This document shows positions 1 to 10,985 of a stretch of DNA of 64,000 nt, piece by piece (position 1 is the stretch's first letter; the number at the start of each line of letters is the position of its first letter). The notes under the pieces were generated by a model. It did not search any database and was not told where the DNA came from. It saw only the letters and a list, made by a program, of their open reading frames with translations. Where the stretch lies: contig NC_088863.1 in NCBI RefSeq assembly GCF_032884065.1, forward strand, positions 60,829,512-60,893,511. The letters run 5' to 3'. Made by a program: the position numbers and the translations under genes. The stretch comes from Artemia franciscana. Its lineage: Eukaryota > Arthropoda > Branchiopoda > Anostraca > Artemiidae.

Positions 1-118
1 AAGCAGTTGTTGCACCTGCCTAGCCTATTATTGTGCTTGAGAGTCTACTAAATAATCTAGGAGAATCAATTTTCCAGATGGGGACATTATACTACCTGGC
101 AACTAATCAAAGACTTAC

Positions 119-192
119 TTTTACGGTGCCAATGAACAGCCCTGCAGCATTACCATCAGGAAGTTCTCGTCTCCACAAGCGAACATAACTCC
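119..192 (-). CDS. Exon 3 of Ig-superfamily gene: Ig C-strand with Trp
   Basis: This 74-nt exon on the minus strand is preceded by TTCTATTTTAG and followed by AAAA/GTAAGTC. It begins with two bases that complete the codon left open by exon 2 (Gly) and ends in phase 0. The translation SYVRLWRRELPDG then NAAGLFIGTVK has the W-R-R strand and the LFIG-x-x-K turn typical of Ig domains. The remaining strands, including the D-x-G-x-Y-x-C motif, must lie on exons beyond the left edge. The sum of the three exons is 273 nt, exactly 91 codons. I see no further exon between here and base 1. Confidence 0.6.
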
Positions 193-1139
193 CTAAAATA
201 GAAGTTGAACTTAATAAAATTACACAATTTCACGCGTAAGTTCAAGCGCAGGCCAATGTGCTTCATTTGCTGAAAAAGGCTGGCAATTCTTCCTTCATCA
301 ATAAGCTAAACACCAGTGAAGATGCTAAAATTCAAGAGTTGTGGGCTGTCCTGCTAAGGAAAAGGGCGACAAACAAAGATTATGGCATGTTATTGAATTT
401 AATGGTATATAATTTAGATATTTCAAACGCAACAAGTCGACATTCATTCGTTTTGGTCCAAATCCATGCCTGCAGTCACAACAAAAATCGGTTTTAAGTG
501 TAGAGTCAGTAAAATTAGTTAAAAGAATCTAATAATATAAACTCTTTAAGTAAGATTTAGAAAAAAATCCTTAAAAAACTAAAACTAATTAGAATCAAAT
601 AAAGTGCTTATTTCGTAAGTAAATCGTAAAGATAGATTGAATCATAAAAATTTTCAAATGTTTATCTTGCTGCAATGTAAATTTTAGTGTCTATCTCTTG
701 AAATCGAAGCCTTTTTTATCATCACTTAGCATGGAAAAAAGCTGAAAGTATAAATCGATCTGAAGAGCCCTCATTAGGTATCGATTTCTTTGTAACACAG
801 ACTTCAGCAGATAATTTGCAGTAGTCCCTTGCTTCTTGGGCGGTAAAAATGGTAAACTGAGACAATCAAAATGAATGAAAAAGGTTTTTTAGGTACTTTT
901 GACTCAATTAAAACAAAATCAAAGTAGAATTCTCTAATATCCACGTTGTCATGGTTCCAGCGATAGCTGAAACCTAATAGAAAACGATCCAAAGCCTATT
1001 GTAACTAGAAGGTTAAAAATACTTTAGAAAAAACCGTCTAGAGAGAAATTTCTACCCGTTATTGAGGCACTGGAACAATATAGAGAGCTGTTTAAGGGCT
1101 CATTTAAAAGCTAATTTTTATATCTAATCACTTATTAAA

Positions 1140-1880
1140 AATTCAACAATGTGCGTTTGTCACAAAGTACCATATGGGACGAACAAGTTCCCTTTGGGAG
1201 CCATTTCTAGAAAGGAATATCTCGAAAGAATGAATAAAGTAGCATCATAATCTTCATGGTTGAAAACCCCATGCCTGAGGTTTACCATCCCCCCTCTTGT
1301 AAATTCTTGCTCTCAGTCCCCTTAATATTTGTCACAAATCGTCTAATAATTAGTAGAACCATCAGGCTGCTGTAACATCGCAGAGAGCCGTCATTTATAA
1401 ACTCGTTTTTATATTTACACGTTTTTGTTGTATTTTTTTAATTCGTCTTGGGATGGCAACTTCACAAAGTGCCATGTTGCAAAAAATAGGCACTGTTTGA
1501 TGGCATTTAAGGAGTGGAAAGGCCAGGAAGCATGAAAATAGCACGGTAGAATTCTCCATACTTGAAAATTTCGAACCCAAAAGTTATAATCGTCCCTCTT
1601 GTTTACTCTCCCTCCCTCCCTCTAGTAAGTTTAATAAACCGTTGGCTCATTAGTAGAAACAGTAGGCTACTGCAACATCGTAGAAATCTTCGTAATGCCC
1701 AATTTTAAAGCTCTTGGTCGTACCTATGCGCTCTTCGTGAACTCGTATCGCAAATTCTATAATAAAGTACCAAATGACACCAAAATCGTCTTTTTAGTGC
1801 AATTACTGGTACAGAAAAACTGGGAAGCATGAAAACGGTGCCAACCAGAACTTTACAATCCCTCTTTTTAGCGCTTCTCC
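1140..1880. repeat. Imperfect tandem repeat, about 300-bp unit, 2 to 3 copies
   Basis: The phrase TTAGTAGAA followed by an AGGCTGCTGTAACATCG-like segment recurs at about 1350 and 1650. Both are followed by similar text containing a caaagt(a/g)cca motif and a GGAAGCATGAAAA block. A third, more diverged unit begins the region. The copies have many substitutions, so this is an old duplication. Confidence 0.5.
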
Positions 1881-1952
1881 ACTCAGCCTCTTAAACAATC
1901 AAGTAAAGAGCAAACCACAGTCCATGGTTACCATAAGTTTAAAAGCACTTTA

Positions 1953-2552
1953 AAAACAAGAGCTAAGAGCTCATATGGCACTTGTGACGAGGTCGGAAGA
2001 GCCAAAAGCCAAGAGCTCATATGGCATGAGCTCTAGCAAAATTCTAAGAATCAATAGATTGCTTTAAAAGGAAAATCAGAGCCTTAATGCCGGTTGGGAT
2101 TTAAAATAAGAGCTCTGAGATACTAGGCCTTTCTTGGGAGATTTTCTTTACCTCATTTTTTCTAATTTTTCCTCTCCCTTCAGCCCCCAAGATGGTCGAA
2201 TCGGAGAAAATGACTGTTATTGGGTCAATTTGTGCAGTTTCCTGACACGCCAATCAATTTTCATCATCCTAGCACGTTCAGAAGCATCAAACTCGCCAAA
2301 GCACTGGACCCCCTTACTCCTTCAAAGAAAGTGGATCCAGTCTGGTTATGTCAATCACGTATCTACGACATGTGCTTATTCCCCCGCCCCAGATGGTCAA
2401 ATCGGGAAAACGACTATTTCTAATTTAATCTAGTCTGGTCCCTGATACGCCTGCCAAATTTTTTGCCTAGCTTCTCTGGAAGTGCCCAAACTAGCAAAAC
2501 CGGGACCAACAGAAATTGCGATCGCTATGTCACTATAAGTGCCATAAAAACT
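1953..2552 (+). repeat. R2 element, short copy (R2-a)
   Basis: It begins with AAGAGCTAAGAGCTCATATG and ends with GCAAAACCGGGACC and AAGTGCCATAAAAA. Compared with the other copies it keeps both ends but has only one or two of the internal units, marked by GGGATTTAAAATAAGAGCTC. Open frames inside are not coding. Confidence 0.7.
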
Positions 2553-2855
2553 GTCTACCTAGAAAATTGTTGATTTAAATAAGGAGCAATCTTAAATAAG
2601 GGGAAAATTATAGCTTGAGAACTTTCTAACAATGAAAACTGTCACCCCATATAAGTTTTTTAGTTAAGTAATAAGCCGTTTAAGAGCTCAAATACTTGGC
2701 AAAAAGCATCACTATGGGATTATGCCATTTAATTTTGAACAGCCACCTAGGCTATCAAATATTGCATAATCGTTGAATTTGCCGTTATTATAAGTCTACC
2801 TTCAATCTCGGCAAGGAGATTAAATTAAAACTTTCAGATAGCTATAGTATAAGAC
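2553..2855. other. No recognised feature
   Basis: AT-rich intronic sequence between R2-a and an R3 element. I see no gene, RNA or repeat in it. Confidence 0.4.
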
Positions 2856-3102
2856 CAAAGCTGTATCCAGGAGAGGGGGGAATGGGGCTTGATCCCCCAA
2901 ATTTTTGTCCGACTCATGAAAACCAAACAAAATGCACATGAACCCATTTTTGGTGCGTTTTTTAAAGTTTTTGTGTAGACTCACCTGATGAAAATACTCT
3001 CCCCCTAAGAAAAATGCCCCTCCCACTCCGAAAAAAGATAACCCTTCCATTCCGAATAAAAACAGTCCCCCCTCCTCCGAACAGAAATCCTGAGTATGCC
3101 GT
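2856..3102. mobile_element. R3 short element, probable hAT-type MITE
   Basis: It begins with GTATCCAGG and ends with CCTGAGTATGCCGTTG, which are near inverted repeats of each other. Long G and C runs and an ATTTTTGTCCGACTCATG block are shared with the copy at 7243. Ends of the type GGCGTATCCAGG are common in short hAT-derived elements (family knowledge). No clear target duplication was found. Confidence 0.45.
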
Positions 3103-3333
3103 TGTCTAAGACATTACCTATTTTGCGTCTACCTCATTTTGCATGTAACAACAAAACTTATCCTGATTTCTCCTGACAATTGTCAAAATGTTCCAATGAT
3201 ATTATTATTATTATTTAAAAAAAGTCTATAATTTTTTTTCTTTTCTTTTTTAAAAAGAATCCTAGAACGATTAATTTCAGTTCAATGTGAAGGTCGTTTT
3301 TAATTTAAAGAAAAAGAAACACAAAGAAACACT

Positions 3334-5780
3334 GTCGGTCGGTCGGTCCCGGTTTTGCTACTTTAGGCCCTTCCAGGTAAGCTAGGATGATGAAATTTGG
3401 CAAGCGTATCAGGGACTGGACCAGATTAAATTAGAAATAGTCGTTTTCCCGATTTGACCATCTGGGGGGGGGGGGGAGAGTGGGGGCCGGTTAATTCGGA
3501 AAAAATAGAAAAAATGAAGTATTTTCAACTTATGAGTGGGTGATGGGATCTTAATGAAATTTGATGTTTGGAATGATATTGTGTCTCAGAGCTCGTATTT
3601 TAAATCCCGACCGGATCTGATGAAATTGGGGGGAGTTGTAGGGGGGAAACCTAAAATCTTGGAAAACACTTAGAGTGGAGGGATCGGGATGAAACTTGAT
3701 GGGAAAAATAAGCACAAGTCCCAGATACATGATTGACATAATCGGAACGGATCTGCTCTCTTTGGGGTAGTTGGGGGGGAGGGGGGTAATTCTGAAAAAT
3801 TAGAAAAAATGAGGTATTTTTAACTTACGAACGGGTGATCGGATCTCAATGAAATTTGATATTTAGAAGGATATCGTGTCTTAAAGCTCTTATTTTAAAT
3901 CCCGACCAGATCTGGTGACATTGGGGGGGGTGGAGTTGGGAGGGGGAAACCTAAAACTCGGAAAACACTTGGAGTGGAGGGATCGGGATGAAACTTGGTG
4001 GGAAAAATAAACACAAGTACTAGATACATGATTGACATAAACGGAACGGATCCGCTCTCTTTGGGATAGTTGGGGGGGGGGGGGGTATTTCTGAAAAATT
4101 AGAAAAAATGAGGTATTTTTAATTTACGAACAGGTGATCGGATCTTAATGAAATTTGATATTTAGAAGGATATCGTGGCTCAGAGCTCTTATTTTAAACC
4201 CGACCAGATCTGGTGACATTGGGGGGGTTGGGAGGGGGAAACCTAAAACTTGAAAAACACAGAGTGGAGGGATCGGGATGAAACTTGGTGGAAAAAATAA
4301 TCACGAGTCCTAAATACATGATTGACATAACCGGAACGGATCCGCTCTCTTTGGGGTAGTTGGGGGAGGGGTTAATTCTGAAAAATTAGAAAAAATGAGG
4401 TATTTTTAACTTACGAACGGGTTATCGGATCTCAATGAAATTTGAAATTTAGAAGGATATCGTGTCTCAAAGCTCTTATTTTAAATCCTGACTGGATCTG
4501 GTGACGTTGGGGGAAGTTTGGGGTGGGGGAGCCTAAAATCATGGAAAACGCTTAGATTGGACGGATCGGGATGAAACTTGGTGGGAAAAATAAGCAGAAG
4601 TTTTACATACGTGATTTACATAATTGGAACGGATCCGATCTATTGGAGGGGGGGGGGTTAATTCTGAAAAATAAGAAAAAATGACGTATTTTTAACTTAC
4701 GAAGGAGTGATCGGATCTTCATGAAACTTCATATTCAGAAGGACCTCATAACTCAGATCTCTTATTTTAAATCTCAACCGGATCAAGCGTATTTGGGGGG
4801 GGGGGACCAGAAATCTTAGAAAACACTTAAAGCGGTGAGATCAGGATGAAACTGGATGGGAAGAATAAAAACCTGTTTAAGATACGTGACTGACATAACC
4901 GGACCGGATCTGCTCTCTTTGGTGGAATTGGAGGGGGGGGGTAATTTTGAAAATTGAGGTATTTGTAACTTACGAAAGGGTGACCAGATCTTAATGAAAT
5001 TTGATATTTAGAAGGATCTTGTACTATAAAGTTTTTATTTTAAATTCCGACCAGATCCTGTGACGTTGGGGTGAGTTGGAGGGGGAAACCGGAATTCTTG
5101 GAAAACGTGAAAATTGGGGTATTTTTATCTTACGAATAGATGATCGGATCTTAATGAAATTTGATTTTTAGAAAGAATTCATGTCTCAGAGCTCTTATTT
5201 CAAATCCCGACCAGATCGTTTGACATTGGGGGGAGTTGGAGGGGGAAATCTTGGAAAAACACTTGGAATGTAGGAATCGGGATGAAGCTTGGTGGATAGA
5301 ATAAACAAATGTCCTTGATACATGATCGACAGAATCGTACTGGATTCGCTCTCTTTTGGGGAGTTGGGGGGAGGGGTTCAGTGATTTGGCGAGTTTGGTG
5401 CTTCTGGACGTGCTAGGACGATGAAAATTGATAGGCGTGTCAGGGAGCTGCACAATTTGACTTGATAAAGTCGTTTTCCCAGATTCGACCATCTGGGGGG
5501 GCTAAAGGGAGAGGAAAAATCAGAAAAAATTAGGTATTTATAACTTACGAGTGGGTGATCAGATCTTAATGAATTTTGATATTTAGAAGGACATCGTGAC
5601 TCAGAGCTCTTATTTTAAATCCTGACCGGCATTAAGCCTCAAATTTTCCTTTCTAAATCAATCTATTGATTCATAGAATTTTGTTAGAGCTCATACCATA
5701 TGATCTCTTGGCTCTTAGTTTTTCTCGCCTCGTCACAAGTGTCATATGAGCTCTTAGCTCTTGTTATATGTTAGTATGAA
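3334..5780 (-). repeat. R2 element, long copy with internal tandem array (R2-b)
   Basis: Read on the minus strand it starts at the AAGAGCTAAGAGCTCATATG-like end near 5765 and finishes at the CCGGGACCGACC-like end near 3340. Inside are eight units marked by GATCTTAATGAAATTTGAT, with starts near 5562, 5147, 4987, 4714, 4428, 4141, 3842 and 3547. Most are 273 to 299 bp apart, with one gap of about 415 and one of about 160. Each unit ends in a G run. No coding capacity. Confidence 0.75.
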
Positions 5781-6501
5781 ATCAATCGTACACTTATATT
5801 TCAGGATTTTATAATTCTATTTTAAAAGAACTTTCCAAGGATTCCCAATTTTAGACCGCTTGAGCTGCCGTCAAATTGTTTCCCAGAGCACCAATTATGA
5901 AGCATTATTAAACCCTTGTGTCTGTTTTGTGCAATAAAGTGCTTCTTATTTTCTTAGATGTAGATTTCTCTGGAATTCTTAGGTTAAAAGGTTATGACTT
6001 GCCTTTGCCAAGTCTGCGGCGTTTACAAATATGCGTTGGTATGTTGAAACCAGATATGTTAAAAAATGTTTTATCAAATTTAGTTTCAGCGTCTACATTT
6101 TTGTAACAAGTTTTACTCGGATAACATCTTTGACGTCTACTTTTTGGCTGATCAAAATTCAAACCCGGTTGTTGCAAAAAGTATCTTAGAGACTTTAAAA
6201 GGGTCTCTTAGAGATTACCAATGTCGAAAACTAGCGGTAAAATTGATTTTCTATTTGTAAAGCAAGACACTTAATTTAGTTGACCTTGCAAGACAACGGA
6301 AAGTCTCATGGAAATATCTTATTATTATTAGTACATCTGGTTTACGAAATTATTTATCCTATCATCTTTGACTGGATCAACAAGTTAGTTCGATGTATTT
6401 TTTACTTTGTTCTGCAGGTGGTTTCAAACCTTTCTTCGGCCCAACATATATGACAATAGAAACTTTTTTATTGTGCAGCTTTATGGAACAAAAAAGATTA
6501 C
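5781..6501. other. No recognised feature (intronic)
   Basis: Non-repetitive sequence left of exon 2. The open frame that continues from exon 2 to about 6377 is intron read-through. Small overlapping frames at 5918 to 6177 on both strands look like chance. Confidence 0.35.
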
Positions 6502-6660
6502 CTATATCATCTACTTCACATGGGAGGGATACATTTGCTCCTATCTTGCCAAATAGCTCTTGTTCCTTTGACAAGAGAACAGGAACCCGGGCATTCTCTT
6601 CATCCATTTCTTTATCCGACTCTTCTTCGTAATCTAAATCTTCGGCTGGCTTCGCTGACA
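6502..6660 (-). CDS. Exon 2 of Ig-superfamily gene: acidic linker and first half of Ig domain
   Basis: This 159-nt exon on the minus strand lies between an acceptor (CTAACTTTTTTAG) and a donor (TATAG/GTAATC), and is phase 1 at both ends. It encodes an acidic stretch (EDLDYEEESDKEMDEE), then VPVLLSKEQELFGKIG and ANVSLPCEVDDI. The last part is the A-to-B strand region of an Ig domain with the first conserved Cys. Reading on past the donor gives an open frame for about 40 more codons, but it has no Ig Trp. Splicing to exon 3 supplies a Trp 12 residues after the Cys, as expected for an Ig fold. Acidic linkers before the first Ig domain occur in arthropod cell-surface Ig proteins (family knowledge). 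The exact family is not identified. Confidence 0.65.
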
Positions 6661-6672
6661 CTAAAAAAGTTA

Positions 6673-6977
6673 GGTACTTGTCAACTAAAAGAAACACACT
6701 CACAAATTACACTTAGGTTAAATCTCACAAAACTGGTTTCATAGACACAAAGACAAGTCATGGGTGATAGAATACATTGAACTTGTATAATTTAGGCTAT
6801 ATATTTGCACATTTGAGGAGGGGGTTATGTTATGGTGCAAATACTCATCCTCCCTTAAAGTGCAAATATATAGCGCAAATTATATTATTATATAAACTAA
6901 AGGTTATATTTCACTAGCATTAACCTAGCTTCACTTCTTGGGTCTTTTTCGTTTGATTAACAAGTTAATTAATTACC
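6673..6977. mobile_element. Merlin-like MITE next to exon 2
   Basis: The left end GGTACTTGTCAACTAAAAG and the right end, read in reverse as GGTAATTAATTAACTTGTTA, are diverged versions of the Merlin ends found at 12489 and 36557. Between them is an inverted pair, TATATTTGCACATTTGAGGA and TTAAAGTGCAAATATATA, also present in the Merlin copy at 36557 and in the fragment at 28720. The left end sits 12 bases from the exon 2 acceptor. A target duplication is only partly visible (aaaagtta versus aaaattac). Confidence 0.45.
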
Positions 6978-7242
6978 AAAATTACTTTAAATTACCAAAA
7001 TTTTTAAATGTTAAATAAAAGAAAAACTTAACGTCAAAGACAAAAGCATAATCACAGGACTAAAAACTTTTATGTCAGCAATGACTGCTATTAGTAGTAA
7101 CATAGAGTTTTATGTTTTGAGTTCAAAAATAAAATTGACCATAATGGTGCTTGTTACCGTTCTGCATTACAAGGGCGTAATGCCAATTCTTTATGTTAAC
7201 TATTTTAGCATCTCCACCTAACTAAAACTGAGGTATAACTTT

Positions 7243-7428
7243 CGAGGTCGTATCCAGGGGGTGTCCGGTGTTTGACCCCCCCCCCCTCGAAATTTTCGTC
7301 CAACAAGTAAAAACGAAACAAAAATGCAAATAAAAGAATTTTCTTGAAGTTTTTTAAAGTTTATTTTTGTAAAACCTCCCGAAGAAAATATCCCCTCTCC
7401 CGAACAAGACTTCTGAATATGCCCTTGA
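7243..7428. mobile_element. R3 short element, second copy
   Basis: It begins with GTATCCAGGGGGTGTCCGG and ends with CTGAATATGCCCTTG, near inverted repeats. Internal text with C runs, TCGTCCAACAAG and TTTTTAAAGTTT matches the copy at 2856. Confidence 0.45.
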
Positions 7429-8119
7429 TCATTATGTATACAGGCACATATAAATATCAAAGGGTATAAATTACTAAGACCATACAAAAATAACTCCTGG
7501 CTAAAAGAAACCACTCTTTTCAGGAAATTAGTTATAAGCAGTTATGAAATTCTAAGTAAGCTTAGCTAACACTTTAATTTAACTTGACTTTTGTTTTGCT
7601 TCGCAGAATAATTTTTGAACGAGGGTTCACTGAAAATACTATTGTTTAAGCATCGTATATTCGAAAAGCTCATTTTTGTAACTAATTTTCCAGAATGTAA
7701 CCAACATTCCAGTCACCTTGAAGTTCCGGGTACCCCTCCTGCCCTCCCACTTCTAGTTCAACAGCTGTAAAGCCTGATCTAACAGCTCAAATTTGTTAAC
7801 AAGAGAACAAAACGTCAAAAAGCTGTTAAACATTTAGAAATCTAGAACTGTCAAACTGCAGGCCAAAGAAAACCTAATTAATTAAGCAATTAAATCAACA
7901 TCGAATCACAAGAGAGGAAAAGCCTGACAGAATTCTTTGGCAAAAGAAAAACAGATTTTTTAAACAAAGTTGAAAGAATTATAAAGCTTTTCTTATTTAT
8001 AGGTCTTTCTGAAGAAGGTGTCTCGGTCAGAATATACCAAGGATTCAAAAATATAATGGTCCAGAAGACCAGAACTAATAAATTCGAGGGATTCTGAAAA
8101 AAATTTAGGGGGGGGGGAT
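7429..8119. other. No recognised feature
   Basis: Intronic AT-rich sequence with no repeat or coding signal that I can identify. It ends in a run of nine G at about 8108 to 8116. Confidence 0.35.
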
Positions 8120-8733
8120 TTGAAATTTTATAAAGAATACTTTCCAAGATCTAGTATGAAAATTGAAGCTTTTTTCCGAGAAGCGGTTCTACCCTTTAAA
8201 AAACAACAAATTTTACCCCCAAATAAACAAAACTTTGTATATTCCCATGTATTTCCCCTAAAGTCTCCGTGGTTTGATGGACTTGGAAATCTGTATGTTA
8301 TTACAACTGAAAACCATCAAGGTTCCAGCAGTAGCTGTAATCTTGTAAAAGACAAACGGTCAATACGATTAGAATACTTGCAACAACGACAATCAAAACA
8401 ATTCAAAACTAAAATTGAAGAACAAAGAAATATCCGGTTAGAAGACACGCGACATCGACAATTAAAACAAGTCAAAGACCAAAGTGAAGATCAAAGAAAT
8501 ATGTGGTTAAAAGACATACAACAATGAGGAGTAAAACAAATACAAATCAAAGTGAGGGGAAAATAAATATGCGGTTGAAAGATATACCACAGCGAGAACA
8601 AAGAAATATGTGGTTAGAAGATAAGCAGCGGCGAGAATTACAAGCAACAATAAGAATTAGAAAGTGTCAAAAATATTTTGGAAATTTTTTAGAAAATTCG
8701 TTCAGAGCTTTAATTTTAGAAAAAGTTCAGTGA
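8120..8733 (+). pseudogene. STPR-like 23-residue repeat protein remnant
   Basis: Two plus-strand frames, 8120 to 8527 and 8503 to 8733, together encode repeats of about 23 residues on the plan (E/D)QRNIRLEDTRHRQLKQVK. Examples are EEQRNIRLEDTRHRQLKQ and DQRNMWLKDIQQ, and later EQRNMWLEDKQRREL. A stop and frameshift near 8525 separate them. Arg/Gln-rich 23-residue repeats of this type are known as STPR repeats (first described in silkworm FMBP-1) and occur in proteins of some arthropod Helitrons and other transposons (family knowledge). I see no helicase or Rep domain nearby, so the parent element is not established. Confidence 0.45.
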
Positions 8734-8949
8734 AGTCATATTTATGAGCATAATTCAAGAGAATAAATTACACCATTTCCCTCCCAGGAGTTATCGTATA
8801 ATCTTTATATCTATGGCGCATGAAATATTACAAAAGGAACATATCTAAGCATAAAATACCAAGTGCAATGATTACAAAAAGCGTTTCAAGCAGGTTAGTG
8901 AAGCCTAGGGGACAAATAAATAACCTAGACCATCAAACGTGATAAAACC

Positions 8950-9350
8950 AATACGAGGAGCCAAGGTAAAGGGTATTGTAGAAAAATGTCTGAAGTAATG
9001 ATCCAACAAAATGACAAACAAAGAAACATATAGTCAGAATACTTACGTCAGCAACGATTACGAGTCAAAACAGATACGAAGAACAAAGGAATACCTGGTT
9101 AGAGGATCAGTGGTAGCAAGAATTAAAACGAGCCAAATATAAAAGTGAAGAACAAACAAATATTCGATTACAAGACATGCGACAACGAAGAGGGGAACGA
9201 ATTAAAAATTAAAGCGAGGAACAAAGGAATATGCAGTTAAAAGATATGCCACAGCGAGAACAAAGAAATATGCGGTTAGAAGATGCGCAGCAGGGATAAT
9301 TACATGCGGCACCGAGAATCAGAACGTGTCAAAAATGGAGGGCTCCTTGA
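8950..9350 (+). pseudogene. Second STPR-like repeat remnant
   Basis: Several degenerate units contain GAACAAAGAAATATGCGGTT or close variants, with stops and frameshifts throughout. The lead-in AAGGTAAAGGGTATTG is shared with the copy at 59450, and the downstream end CTTGATTTCCCCGAGAAAATC also resembles that copy. It may be a tandem partner of 8120 to 8733. Confidence 0.45.
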
Positions 9351-9511
9351 TTTCCCCGAGAAAATCAAACAAACAAAAATCAGCAAAGCAAAAACAAAAA
9401 ACAAAGCAAACAAAAATCAGTCACTAGGAGGTTGTTACTTACAACAAGAATAAATACCTACAAGCCTGCCGCGAGCCGAGTTTCAGGACCCGGTCTCAAG
9501 ATCGGCTACGT

Positions 9512-9660
9512 AGTTTTTTTTTTCTTAAAACTGGAATATTGACATTCCTTAAAATTCTCAAACTTTTTTTTTTCTTAAAACTGGAATGTTGACATTCCTT
9601 AAAACTCTTAAAACTTTTTTTTTCTTAAAACTGAAATATTGTCATTTTTGGCCATAAAAA
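9512..9660. repeat. Tandem repeat, 50-bp unit, 3 copies
   Basis: TTTCTTAAAACTGGAAT recurs at 9521, 9571 and 9621, exactly 50 bases apart, each after a T run and the first two followed by GACATTCCTTAAAA. Confidence 0.8.
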
Positions 9661-9784
9661 CTACCTAAATAGTTCACAACTTTAAGGAATAATTTATATT
9701 ATTCTCGGGGTGGTTGTATCGAACCTATGGTGACGCAATGACATCCAGAAGAGTTGCACATTCTCTGCGATTAAATAAAAAAAC

Positions 9785-9990
9785 AAGTTTTTTAAATGAA
9801 AGTAAGGAGCGACATTAAAACTTAAAACTAACAGAAATTACTCCGTATATGAAAGGGCCTTTTCCTTCTCAACGCCCCGCTCTTTACGCTAAAGTTTGAC
9901 TCTTTCTCTTAACTCTACATTTTAAAACAGTAAAAAACTTTAGCGTAAAGAGCGGGGCGTTGAGAAGGAAAAGCCCCTCCAAAGCTTATA
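9785..9990 (+). repeat. R1 palindrome, isolated copy
   Basis: The left arm with CAACGCCCCGCTCTTTACGC is mirrored by GCGTAAAGAGCGGGGCGTTG about 45 bases later. The flanking AAGTAAGGAGCGACATTAAA marks it as the palindromic end of the R1 family, although the outer part of the right arm is lost. Confidence 0.75.
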
Positions 9991-9999
9991 CGACCTTAC

Positions 10000-10258
10000 C
10001 TTTATAAAAACCTGATATGTTTATAATGGACAACTAACAACCTTGGCCTGAGGGCAGTGGGGGGGTCATCCTCAAAGACATAATCACTGGACCGTTCAAC
10101 TAAGCTGATCAAAATGGTTACCTCAAAATTTTGATGTGCTTGGGAAAATTATGGGTGTGTGAGAGGGGGGCTAGGGCGCTAGAACTTTTAACTTCCAATC
10201 GAATGAGCCCCTTTTGAAGTTTCTAGGGATTTCTATACCAAGTGCCCTGGTCCAAAAC

Positions 10259-10329
<71 letters not shown>

Positions 10330-10985
10330 TAATATATTGTGCCAACATTGTTCTTTACTTGGGCAACGCTATTCCGCTGCCAATGAGTTTAAACATACAA
10401 AATTCATTAGGGTCATTGCTACCCATCAAAAGCTATGATCACGAGAAACTGCTTTATTGTCTAAAAATGGAGAAACACTCTGATAACAAGAAGCAATCTT
10501 GAATGAAAATCCCCTCGTCATATTCAGGATATCAGAGAACCTTACTGAAGAGGTTTCATGCAAAGTAGAGGTCTGAAATTTGTATTTTTCGACGGAGGAA
10601 AGGTCACGGGTGCGTGTTATTTTCTTGGTTTTTGTTCTCCCCAGAGGAAAATCACAAGTTTTAGTTTCCTTTTGTGTCAGCAAAAAGATAGAGGGTAACA
10701 AGCCCCCTTTTGACGTCCCCCCTTTTCCTCAAACACATCCAATGAAAAATTGTTTCGGAATAGTTAAAATGTCCAGTAATTATGCCTTAGGGGACGACAT
10801 GACCCCTCCATAGGTCCTGGGGAAAGGGCTATAAGTGACAAAAATTTCCCGCTGTTCACGTATAGGACTTGTTATTGGGATATATAGGCATACATATTCT
10901 GTTTTGGGGGATTTCTGCAGGGGGAGGATTTGCCATGGGGATAAGCGTATGGGGGAGGGGGGTCTTTCAAGGGTGATTTCAAGTG
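10000..10985. repeat. R1 fragments in two orientations around a poly-A run
   Basis: From about 10040 to 10250 the text (CAAAATTTTGATGTGCTTGG, GAGCCCC) matches R1 internal modules in forward orientation. From about 10395 to 10985 (ATTGCTACCCATCAAAAGC, CAGAGAACCTTACTG) it matches R1 in reverse. Between them is a homopolymer. The open frames here are not genes. Confidence 0.55.
10260..10327. repeat. Poly-A run of 68 bases
   Basis: An uninterrupted A run. It could be a retroposon tail, a replication expansion, or of uncertain length through sequencing error. Confidence 0.95.

Larger units (their letters stand above)
193..6501 (-). other. Intron 2 of the Ig gene, about 6.3 kb
   Basis: This lies between the donor GTAATC after exon 2 and the acceptor TATTTTAG before exon 3. 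It contains two R2 copies, one R3 element and an imperfect 300-bp tandem repeat. The stretches 193 to 1139 and 5781 to 6501 show nothing recognisable. A short plus-strand open frame at 258 to 497 has no recognised similarity and is probably chance. Confidence 0.5.

Noticed and set aside
258..497. Plus-strand exon starting after TTCAAGCGCAG
   Set aside because: An acceptor-like site and a 79-codon frame are present, but no domain, no donor and no partner exon could be found, and it lies inside intron 2 of the minus-strand gene.
5151..5492. 113-codon minus-strand frame
   Set aside because: It lies wholly in R2 tandem units; similar frames occur in the other R2 copies.
6377..6703. Single 108-codon minus-strand open frame as the complete exon
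   Set aside because: The first part lies upstream of the acceptor and the last 40 codons lie beyond the donor. Splice sites, phase and Ig spacing favour 6660 to 6502.
10214..10502. Lys-rich open frames
   Set aside because: They read through the 68-A run.
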